From Hyphomicrobium sp. (GTDB lineage: Bacteria; Pseudomonadota; Alphaproteobacteria; Rhizobiales; Hyphomicrobiaceae), in contig JASBTM010000017.1 in NCBI GenBank assembly GCA_030148425.1, positions 620,001-684,000 on the forward strand: DNA of 64,000 bases, written 5' to 3'. The notes beneath the pieces were generated by a model that did no database searches, was not told the origin of the DNA, and saw only the letters and a list, made by a program, of their open reading frames with translations. The first letter of the stretch is position 1. Each line of letters begins with the position of its first letter. Both the position numbers and the translations under genes were made by a program. Below are positions 7,697 to 15,018 of the stretch, piece by piece.

Positions 7697-8289
7697 GTCC
7701 CGAACATGCTTCCGAGCCACGACCAGTCGTAGCTCGATGTTTTTGATTTTCGAGAGACGCAAACCGACCGCTGTCGATTTGCGGCGGCAGTCTTTCTGTC
7801 GGCGGCTTCCGCTTTGGCCTTTGCGGCTGCAAGATCGGTCGACACGCTCGCGACTTTCTTGTCAGCCTCGGCCTTCGCCTTTTCCGCGGCAATCTTCGCG
7901 GCCTCGGCCACCTTCGCTTTTTCCTTTGCCGATCTCGCGTCCTCGGCGATCGCATCGGCCTGCTTCTGATAGACGACAGCCTCTTGCTTGTACGTCTCGA
8001 GGTCACCCTCGCCTTGCTTGTAGCCGTTGCCCCAGCCGTACGAATTCCCCACCGCGAGCGCGAAGCCGATGGCGATGAACACACGCGGATTCTTTACGCA
8101 ATCGGCAATCGTCTTTTTCGCCTGATCGTAGATGAAGGCGAACACGCCCTGGACGGCGTCGAGTGCCATAGTTGCCAGCGCCCCCCAGCCGGGAAACGCG
8201 ATTGACGTTGCGAACTTGAGCGCGCCGCCCAGTCCGATTTTACCGGCGATGCCGATCGCGCCGGTTGCGATGAGCTTCAATAACCACAT
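7693..8289 (-). CDS. i-spanin-like membrane protein (Rz-like), 198 aa
   Basis: Inner-membrane spanin subunit. ATG at 8289 overlaps the stop of the endolysin gene by one base. Residues 1-75 are unusually hydrophobic for an Rz protein (WLLKLIATGAIGIAGKIGL; AFPGWGALATMALDAVQGVF; VFIAIGFALAVGNSYGW). A long Ala/Lys/Glu-rich coiled coil follows (about 95-170, AEDARSAKEKAKVAEAAKIA and on). The coiled coil is the periplasmic part that meets the lipoprotein encoded next. The extra hydrophobic segments could give it a holin-like role too; this is inference. Confidence 0.75.
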   Translation of the reverse strand: MWLLKLIATGAIGIAGKIGLGGALKFATSIAFPGWGALATMALDAVQGVFAFIYDQAKKTIADCVKNPRVFIAIGFALAVGNSYGWGNGYKQGEGDLETYKQEAVVYQKQADAIAEDARSAKEKAKVAEAAKIAAEKAKAEADKKVASVSTDLAAAKAKAEAADRKTAAANRQRSVCVSRKSKTSSYDWSWLGSMFGT

Positions 8290-9302
8290 TAGGCGACACC
8301 CCCTCGGTTGAGCCACTTCTTCAAATCGATGTGACGGCTGATCGCGCAAAGCAGCAGCGCCACGCCGATCCATGTTCCGACCGTTGCGAGATCAATGCGC
8401 GCGACGCTCGCGAGCGAATTGACGATCGCCATCTTGGCGTCGACGTCCGTTTTGATGTCGGGCAGCGACGAGAACGCCCAATCGAACGCACTGCCGATCG
8501 CGCTGGCGACGGCGGTCGCTTTGAGGAACACCGTGCCCCAAAAGGTCAGGTGAACCGTTTTGGACTTGGTTGCCTCGGAGAGCGTCGACGGCGTAGGCGC
8601 TGGCGGCGCGATCGTGATCGGTTTCTCAGCCGCGACCTCAATGAGTGGCTCGGCGTCCTCGCCCTGAATTGAAGGGTCGAGTTTCAAGAGGCAGAGCAGA
8701 AGCGCGAAGGCGCCCGGTTGCGGGTCGACGAAGTTCTTATCGAACTTCCCGTCTTTGACGTACTTGCCCTTCACATAGAGGTCAGTTCCGGCCAGCACGT
8801 ATGGCGATGGCAAACCGCGATTGAAATAGCCGTCGCCATTGTACTGTTCCCAGAAAACGCCGGTCGCTCCGATCGTCCATACCTTGAACTTTTCGGCTGC
8901 CTTCATTTTCAGCGCGTCGATTGCGCTTTCGACCCAGTTGAACGGGGGCGAGCCAGCGAGCGGACGCCCGGCCGGTACGTGGACAGTGCGCTTTTTGAGC
9001 GAGTCGCCGTTGTGAAGATGCGTTGCGAAATTGCATGACGACTCGCGCTCGTGAATGATGCCGATAACCGGCCACGGCACACCGAGCACATCCTCGATTT
9101 CCTTGTATCGATCACGACCCGCGAGAATTCGCTTTGCCGCGACCATGACGCCGGCGAGACGTTCGGGCCGCAGTTGCGCGTCGTGCCACTCTCTTTCGTA
9201 TTTGACGGCGCGCGCGGTCTGGCTGTCGGTAAAGAACGTCGGCACAAGCGGCGTCGACGCCGGCGCGAGCTCTGTCGAGCCCGCCGGTACTGGCAAGGTC
9301 AT
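8289..9302 (-). CDS. Lysozyme-family endolysin with C-terminal membrane anchor, 337 aa
   Basis: Peptidoglycan hydrolase of the phage 'lysozyme family' (COG5526 type). Residues ~60-215 hold the typical motifs: IIHERESSCNF (putative catalytic Glu), HNGDSL, PPFNWVESAIDAL, EQYNGDGYFNRGLPSPYVLAG, KGKYVKDGKFD. A Pro/Ala linker (about 228-250) leads to two hydrophobic segments near 255-275 and 308-325 (TVGTWIGVALLLCAI). The C-terminal anchor is unusual; most of these enzymes are soluble. It may hold the enzyme at the inner membrane until holin action. AGGGG before the ATG supports the start. Confidence 0.8.
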   Translation of the reverse strand: MTLPVPAGSTELAPASTPLVPTFFTDSQTARAVKYEREWHDAQLRPERLAGVMVAAKRILAGRDRYKEIEDVLGVPWPVIGIIHERESSCNFATHLHNGDSLKKRTVHVPAGRPLAGSPPFNWVESAIDALKMKAAEKFKVWTIGATGVFWEQYNGDGYFNRGLPSPYVLAGTDLYVKGKYVKDGKFDKNFVDPQPGAFALLLCLLKLDPSIQGEDAEPLIEVAAEKPITIAPPAPTPSTLSEATKSKTVHLTFWGTVFLKATAVASAIGSAFDWAFSSLPDIKTDVDAKMAIVNSLASVARIDLATVGTWIGVALLLCAISRHIDLKKWLNRGGVA

Positions 9303-9324
9303 GGTACCCCTATCGATGTTTGGA

Positions 9325-9537
9325 TTAGGATGCCGGCGTCGCCGCCGGGAGAACGCGAACTAAATTCTCAGATCTGCGGCGAGCAGGATGCTTCGGACTT
9401 ATCCGGTGCGTTGGTCCGAGATCAGTATTCTGCTTGTGATTTATGTTCGGAATGAACTTGATGAACGCATCGAGCCAGGCGCTCGGCGCGTTTGGGTACA
9501 TGCGCGCAAGATCGTTGCGCGTGATCAGTTGGGTCAC
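9325..9537 (-). pseudogene. Probable remnant of a GH19-type endolysin N-terminus
   Basis: A 70-codon frame. Only its first ~32 residues look like a real protein (ITRNDLARMYPNAPSAWLDA). They resemble the N-terminal helix of GH19 chitinase/lysozyme endolysins of Rhizobiales phages. The rest (from about HKQNT) is atypical in composition. No chitinase core follows. It lies directly upstream of the intact lysozyme-family endolysin. I read it as the scar of a replaced endolysin gene; a genuine short gene remains possible. Confidence 0.4.
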
Positions 9538-9727
9538 GTCATTCTCCAGTCAGGTTGTGAGGATGGGGGAACGCAAAGAAACAAAATTGAACGACGCTTC
9601 GATTGCGCGATGCGCCATCCTGATCACGATCAGTGTTGAGCTGCGCGCCGCAAAAATCAGCGTTTTGATTTGATAGCGCCCCAGACCGCGAGTATTGTTC
9701 GCAACCGTTTTATAGGGGGATCGATAT
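9538..9727. other. Non-coding gap upstream of the oxygenase moron
   Basis: About 190 bp without a gene, AT-richer than its surroundings. It should hold the rightward promoter of the oxygenase gene. AGGGGG at 9714-9719 is that gene's ribosome site. No clear -35/-10 pair was assigned. Confidence 0.4.
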
Positions 9728-10600
9728 ATGACATTGCCTGACTTCAATTATTTGCTCGCGAAACTCGACGCTGCGCCGTTTCAGGAACACCCGTTTCGAC
9801 ACATTGAAATCAACGACTTTTTCTCGCCTGAGCACTTCGAAGCGATCACCAACGATCCGCAGATTAAGCTGCCGGTCGCGGCAGATGATCGTGATCTCCT
9901 TCGCAGCATGGACGCTGCCGGCTATCGCAAGATCTATTTCCCCGGCACGACGGGTGACGTTGAGCGCTACCTCGATTGGCACGAGAACAAGTCCGGATCG
10001 ATCGACAACAATGACACTTGCGAGACGTTCGGCATTGTCATGCGCATCGAGCAATTCAATGAGGGATCGATCCTACCCGCTCTGAATGATTTCTTCCGCT
10101 CTTCCGCGTTTCTTGAGCGTGCAGCAGACAAGTTCGGCATCTCAATGAGCGCCGTCACCGCTGATGCTGGCATTCAGAAATATTTGGATGGATACGAGAT
10201 CAGCCCGCATCCCGACACGCGCCGCAAGGCCCTGACCTGGATGACGAACATAAATCCTGGCGCCAACGCCGAGGCATTGGACATCCATACCCACTATATG
10301 GTGTTCCGGCCGGACTTCGCTTACGTCAAAGACGTTTGGGCCGAGCGTTCCCGCGTCGATCGCGCATGGGTGCCGTGGTCATGGTGCGAGACTGTTAAGC
10401 GGCAACCGCAGAACAACTCAATCGTTCTCTTCGCACCGAGCAACGACACATTGCACGCCGTGAAAGCGACCTATGACCATCTTCCTACGCAGAGGACGCA
10501 GTTGTACGGCAACCTTTGGTTTTCGGGAAAGATGGATCTCGAAAAACCAGAATGGCGCGATCTTCTTGCCATGAAGCCGCAGCACGCCGACGCGATTTGA
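9728..10600 (+). CDS. 2OG-Fe(II) oxygenase-like protein, 290 aa (moron)
   Basis: A putative Fe(II)/2-oxoglutarate-dependent dioxygenase. The double-stranded beta-helix metal triad can be read as H161-x-D163 (ISPHPDTRRKALTW) and H243 (DTLHAVKA). R256 (QRTQLYGNLWF) fits the 2-oxoglutarate ligand. The N-terminus (PFRHIEINDFFSPEHFEAI) is typical of this superfamily. AGGGGG precedes the ATG. It is the only gene on the plus strand among ~28 kb of leftward late genes, so it is likely a separately transcribed moron. Its substrate could be a protein, a surface sugar or a nucleic acid; nothing here decides this. Confidence 0.72.
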   Translation: MTLPDFNYLLAKLDAAPFQEHPFRHIEINDFFSPEHFEAITNDPQIKLPVAADDRDLLRSMDAAGYRKIYFPGTTGDVERYLDWHENKSGSIDNNDTCETFGIVMRIEQFNEGSILPALNDFFRSSAFLERAADKFGISMSAVTADAGIQKYLDGYEISPHPDTRRKALTWMTNINPGANAEALDIHTHYMVFRPDFAYVKDVWAERSRVDRAWVPWSWCETVKRQPQNNSIVLFAPSNDTLHAVKATYDHLPTQRTQLYGNLWFSGKMDLEKPEWRDLLAMKPQHADAI

Positions 10601-10620
10601 GAGGTGAAAGGCCCCGTTGG

Positions 10621-10809
10621 CTAGGGATGCGCTAGACCGAGATTTGTAAGCACAGCGATGAGCTGTGCTTCGTCCGGAACGCACGTCGTGTTCAGCGGAT
10701 TGGCTTCAGTGACATAGGCAGACACCTCCGACGACCAATATCGGCTGGTGTCGTCGCCAATGCGCCAGAACCAACGCGAGGGATTGAATACCGGAATATC
10801 GTCCATCAT
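10621..10809 (-). CDS. Small tail-fibre-associated phage protein, 62 aa
   Basis: ATG at 10809 (a second ATG follows at once) with AGGAGG 9 bases upstream. The motif FNPSRWFWRIGDDTSRYWSS is typical of short proteins encoded next to tail fibres in Rhizobiales phages, often called tail fibre assembly-like. It lies 110 bp after the fibre gene on the same strand. Role in fibre assembly is inferred from position. Confidence 0.65.
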   Translation of the reverse strand: MMDDIPVFNPSRWFWRIGDDTSRYWSSEVSAYVTEANPLNTTCVPDEAQLIAVLTNLGLAHP

Positions 10810-10919
10810 ACTTTCATACCTCCTAAGCCGTCGTGCCGTAGCTAATTCCAGGAAAGTACAGCGCCGAGACTTGTTGCAACAAAACGCTCTCACTGGAGAA
10901 AATCCAAGAACGCACCTGC

Positions 10920-13685
10920 TTAGACTTGTTGGGCTCCCGTGGAGTTAGAGCCATTGCTGTTGCCTGGAAAATACGTGCTCGCAGTGCCGGCGCCGAAGGT
11001 ATTGATCACGCCGTTGACCGAGTTCAGATATCGTTGGCCGGTCGCCGCCCCGCTCCACGTCATGGAATAGAGCGAACATTGGCCGCCTTGGCAATTGATA
11101 AAGGCTGCACCCCAGGCCGGTGTTCCAGTGATCGTCACCGTCTGTGAGGGCAAAGAAACAAGACCGTAGGATAGAAGGATCATATGGCCTTGAGCTGACC
11201 CGCTGATTGAATAATTGTCGCCAGAGATAAGGCCGATACCGCCAGCATTGTCGGCGCGCATATGGTACTGAGACGTCGTCGCGCCGAATTCGATCTTTCC
11301 GTAGTTGATCCTTCCGCCAAACGTCGCCTGTAAGAGGTTCCCTCCGGACGACGTAAGTTTGAACCCACGCACGTTAAGAACGGAACCCGCTCCGCTGACG
11401 ACAATGCACCCTCCAGATGTTGATATCGTATAATTGCTCGGCGTCGTCGCATCGCCAAGCAGCGTGACCGTGCCCTTGCCGACTTGCGGGGAGGTTACAG
11501 ATCCTCCGGACGTGATAAGGCCGCCACCGGCAGTAGCTGACACCTGAATCGTGACGTCGAAGCCGCCTAGATCGAGCGTGCCATAGACGACGTCCAGAGC
11601 TTTCTGAATCGTTAGAAAGCCTCCACCCGCTGTATTCGACCGACCCGTATTGCTGTCGGAGCCGTCAGCGAAGCGTACGAAATAGGTTCGGTTACTCGAT
11701 AGCTTCTCTCGCGGGAGAAACGAAATCGGCGTCCATGACAAGCACTTCCAGTTTCCCAATCCATCGGAAACAAACGTTCCCTTGTCGCCGGCCTGAGTCA
11801 TGATGTTTGCCAGTCCAGGCAAGATCATCGACGTGCCGTTGTAGATAAGGTTCACAGTGCCAGTGAATTCGACGAAACGAAGCCTGCCGATTCCAGTGCC
11901 GAACGATGTGATGTTCACGCCGGAGCCGGTAATCCGCACATACGGATTTATCGCCGCACTGATATCGGTCACACCTACAGTGGCCGGGACGTCCACTGAT
12001 GTCCAATATGGACCGGCGTTGATCGCGTCACGCGCGGCCCAATCCCATCCGTATGGCTTCGTCGAGTCCGCGTTCGGGGTGGTTCCGTCCACGCCGACAG
12101 GAACAACCCCAAATGTCGTGCCATCACCTACTGGGATACCGCCCTTTGCCGCGGATAGAGCACCAAGGCCACCTGCTGGACCAGTCGCGCCCGTGTTTCC
12201 AGCAAGAGATATCGTCCACGATGAGGAAGAGGCGGGAACTAGACCTGTTTCATCGACGGTGATCGTAAGCACACCACCCGTGTTTGAGGTGACGAGACCC
12301 ATTGCGTAGTTTGTTACGTTGCCGTTATCGACGACGCGGACACGCTGCCCGAAAGCAAAATCTGCCGCCGCAACCATCGCCCAATTTTGCGTCGGGCCAA
12401 TCGTTGGCGTCCTCGTTGATGTAGACGTTGCTTGAAGGGTCGTCCCCGCCGACCCGTTCGTTCCCGCGTTTCCGGTCCGGTCAAAATCGCAATAAAGCTG
12501 ATCCAGATTCGTAAACGATCCGCCGCTAGCTACGTAGGTTACGGCAAGTTGAACCCATGTGCCTTGATCAATACTCGGGCCGGTGATGGCGTATTGAACA
12601 AAATTCTGCTCGGCACCGCTCTTCTTTATCGTCAACGTGCCGCGATGCGCCAGATTCGAGCTATCATCCCAAGATAGCGACCAAGCCGAGCAATCTGGAT
12701 TGCTGGCAAGAGAGCAAAGATCGCTGATCGCAATAGATGTGACGGATGCAAAGCTTGCGTTATTGAAGCGCAGCAACCCCGTTCCGGGGTCGGTCATCGT
12801 TATGGTGGACGAGTATTGCCAGCGAATGCCGGTATTAATCCCGTTGATGCCATCGTTCCCGTCGGTGCCCTTGTTGCCCGCACGAATGAAGGAAGCCGTG
12901 CAGATCTCGTTGTTGGCCAGAGCTCCACCAGATGCGACAGGACTTACACCGAGCTGCGACCAGCCAGCATTATCCGTTACGGCCGTGATGGAGAAAATCA
13001 TGTAGTTCGAGACAGAGCCGACCTTTTGCAAGATCAGCGTGCCTTTTACAGCATTAGTGCTCGCGCCCCAGGTATTGAACCACCCCGAGACGTCCGGATT
13101 ACCGAAATCGGCAGCAAGATCGTCGATCGCAATGGCGGTGATCGCGGCAAAAGTCGCGCTATTGAAGCGCATCTTTGTATTGCCAGGGTCCGCCATCGCC
13201 GTCGATAAGCGGTCGATCGAAACCTTGAAGCCGCTATCTATGCCATCTGCACCGCCGAGTGAGACGGCGGCAGACCATGCGCCGCTGATCTTCTGATAGT
13301 ACGCTCTCGCGTTCGGATCGAATGCAATCGATCCATCGGCCCCGAGAGTATTCGAGGGGGTACCCGATATTGTGAAAACGTCCGTCTGAGCAGCAAGCGT
13401 CTTATTGAACTTATCGATCAGCGTAAACTCGGCTGGCGTATAGCCATTGCCGCGGTTGTCAATGAGAACGGTTCCTCCAACGACCGACGTTTCGGCAAAT
13501 GGCTTCCGAAAAGTGATCTGATCATTGGCATCAATGCTCTCGATCTCGTAGAACTTGATGCCACCATCGAGGCTGGCGCCGTTGCCAGGATTTGCCGTGA
13601 CGAGCCACAAGGCAGATGCAGCCGTAAGCGTGCGAGATCCGTTAGCAATTGAGACGCCAGACGTCTCAAGCCATTGTCCAGCCAT
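10920..13685 (-). CDS. Tail fibre / receptor-binding protein, 921 aa
   Basis: Long modular tail fibre. Residues ~1-150 form the tail-attachment part. Two related ~110-residue beta-rich units follow (roughly 155-265 and 285-395). They share MRFNSATFAAITAIAIDDL/LRFNNASFASVTSIAISDL and PVASGGALANNE/TYVASGGSFTN. Each is followed by a collagen-like Gly-x-y spacer (GNKGTDGNDGINGINTG, GNAGTNGSAG); a third spacer (GNTGATGPAGG) lies near 505. The C-terminal ~230 residues (from DGSDSNTG, GGGFLTIQKALDVV) look like a right-handed beta-helix, a common receptor or polysaccharide-binding fold. It should set host range. Confidence 0.85.
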   Translation of the reverse strand: MAGQWLETSGVSIANGSRTLTAASALWLVTANPGNGASLDGGIKFYEIESIDANDQITFRKPFAETSVVGGTVLIDNRGNGYTPAEFTLIDKFNKTLAAQTDVFTISGTPSNTLGADGSIAFDPNARAYYQKISGAWSAAVSLGGADGIDSGFKVSIDRLSTAMADPGNTKMRFNSATFAAITAIAIDDLAADFGNPDVSGWFNTWGASTNAVKGTLILQKVGSVSNYMIFSITAVTDNAGWSQLGVSPVASGGALANNEICTASFIRAGNKGTDGNDGINGINTGIRWQYSSTITMTDPGTGLLRFNNASFASVTSIAISDLCSLASNPDCSAWSLSWDDSSNLAHRGTLTIKKSGAEQNFVQYAITGPSIDQGTWVQLAVTYVASGGSFTNLDQLYCDFDRTGNAGTNGSAGTTLQATSTSTRTPTIGPTQNWAMVAAADFAFGQRVRVVDNGNVTNYAMGLVTSNTGGVLTITVDETGLVPASSSSWTISLAGNTGATGPAGGLGALSAAKGGIPVGDGTTFGVVPVGVDGTTPNADSTKPYGWDWAARDAINAGPYWTSVDVPATVGVTDISAAINPYVRITGSGVNITSFGTGIGRLRFVEFTGTVNLIYNGTSMILPGLANIMTQAGDKGTFVSDGLGNWKCLSWTPISFLPREKLSSNRTYFVRFADGSDSNTGRSNTAGGGFLTIQKALDVVYGTLDLGGFDVTIQVSATAGGGLITSGGSVTSPQVGKGTVTLLGDATTPSNYTISTSGGCIVVSGAGSVLNVRGFKLTSSGGNLLQATFGGRINYGKIEFGATTSQYHMRADNAGGIGLISGDNYSISGSAQGHMILLSYGLVSLPSQTVTITGTPAWGAAFINCQGGQCSLYSMTWSGAATGQRYLNSVNGVINTFGAGTASTYFPGNSNGSNSTGAQQV

Positions 13686-13700
13686 TTTGTCCTCGAGATT

Positions 13701-14237
13701 TTAGGTAAAGCGCCCAACTTTGAGCTTGCAGGCGACCGTCTGCGGATTGATCGTCATGCCTCCGGCCGAGGCCTTGCTGACGTAGACGCATCGCCGCAAA
13801 TAGACGGCGCCGGACGACACGAAGAAAAAGTAGTAGATGAACTGCCAGAGGCCGCCGTTCGATTCACCCGAACTCAAGTTCCCATGGCCGTCCTGGTAGA
13901 CGACAATCGCCGAACCGCCCATCACGGTTATCCAAGCTTCGCTAGAAAAAGAAGCCGAGCCAACCGGCGGTCCGCTGCCAGAGATGACAACACCGCCGCC
14001 AGAGAATTTCGCATTTCCCATAACGTCGGTACAAAATCCGTTCACGTAAGCGACGAAAAAATCGTCTGAACGGTTCGTGTTCGTGGCGCTCGGAAGAACA
14101 AGCGTAGTTGTCTTCAGCGTAAGAACCGGAAGGTCATTGACGGTGTGCAGTAGTCCATCGTTGGAATTGAAATTCGTGCGGCCATCGGGATTGGTGATGA
14201 TTAAAGCGCCATCTCGCAAGCGCGCACCGCCACTCAT
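13701..14237 (-). CDS. Phage tail-tip associated protein, 178 aa
   Basis: Unrecognised family, but encoded in the tail-tip block by overlapping genes. Its ATG overlaps the previous stop (ATGA). The sequence is beta-rich and glycine/serine-rich with a hydrophobic stretch WQFIYYFFFVSSGAVYL near 130-146. It carries no signal peptide. Probably a virion protein of the tip or fibre base, inferred from position between the J-like protein and the fibre. Confidence 0.6.
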   Translation of the reverse strand: MSGGARLRDGALIITNPDGRTNFNSNDGLLHTVNDLPVLTLKTTTLVLPSATNTNRSDDFFVAYVNGFCTDVMGNAKFSGGGVVISGSGPPVGSASFSSEAWITVMGGSAIVVYQDGHGNLSSGESNGGLWQFIYYFFFVSSGAVYLRRCVYVSKASAGGMTINPQTVACKLKVGRFT

Positions 14238-14527
14238 AACGCTATGTTCAGCCCGACATTGAAGCCAACCGGCTTTTGGATTTGCGGGTATGACGCACTA
14301 AGCGACGCATTCCCGACAATCTCTATGCCGTTGCAATTCCAGGCGTAGATAATTCCCCCAGTACTGTTCGAACCAAGATTTGCATAGCTGTGACTGAGGC
14401 TCTGACCTCGCACCATGTTGAGGGTCTTATCGGCAGGATTTGCCACCTGCCGGATATACCGATAGCGGCTGTCGAACTGCCCATCGCCCAATAGCAGATA
14501 GGTGGAAAGGTGGAATTGAACGCTCAT
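14234..14527 (-). CDS. Phage tail-tip associated protein, 97 aa
   Basis: The ATG at 14527 (MSVQFHLSTYLLLGDG) overlaps the stop of the upstream gene (ATGA), so the longer upstream extension is rejected. Its C-terminal part (NASLSASYPQIQKPVGFNVG) resembles the end of the neighbouring 164-aa protein (NAQFYNSYPQISVPIVVW). The two are probably related virion components. No named family. Confidence 0.55.
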   Translation of the reverse strand: MSVQFHLSTYLLLGDGQFDSRYRYIRQVANPADKTLNMVRGQSLSHSYANLGSNSTGGIIYAWNCNGIEIVGNASLSASYPQIQKPVGFNVGLNIAL

Positions 14528-15018
14528 GATGGGAGCATCTCGTTTGTTATCCAGACGACGATCGGGACGCTGATTTGTGGGTACGAATTGTAAAATTGAG
14601 CGTTTGACCAATAGGCGACGCAATACTCGTGGACGCTCACGTTGGTGCTATCGACGCAGAGCGAGATCCATCTCGCGAATTGCTGCGGATTGTGGTTCGG
14701 CGTTTCTAGCTGGACTGGGATGCTGCCGTTAAATGCACACCACGCACCATTGATATAGAGCGCGCCTTGGATGAGGGGCGGTCCGCCTTTGCCATGTGGA
14801 AAGAGTATATAATCGTCAGAGACGTCTTTGATGCCAGCTCTCGGCTTAAGGGTAAGCGTGAGTTGGATCTCCTGTATGATCCTTGTATATCGAAGGGCGC
14901 TATGAAACTTGACTCTATCCAGGTGGTTGAATGGGTCATCGAACGGCAGCGTATCGTTCGGTCCTTTCCAAATGGCCCCGACGCCGCCAGCAATTCTGAT
15001 CCTATGCTCAAACGCCAT
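14524..15018 (-). CDS. Phage tail-tip associated protein, 164 aa
   Basis: Starts immediately after the J-like gene stop (TAG then ATG). Rich in beta-type sequence with Trp/Tyr clusters (GAWCAFNGS, YCVAYWSNAQFYNSYPQ). Shares the YPQI-containing C-terminal motif with the next gene. Probably a tip or baseplate component; the exact role is unknown. Confidence 0.55.
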   Translation of the reverse strand: MAFEHRIRIAGGVGAIWKGPNDTLPFDDPFNHLDRVKFHSALRYTRIIQEIQLTLTLKPRAGIKDVSDDYILFPHGKGGPPLIQGALYINGAWCAFNGSIPVQLETPNHNPQQFARWISLCVDSTNVSVHEYCVAYWSNAQFYNSYPQISVPIVVWITNEMLPS

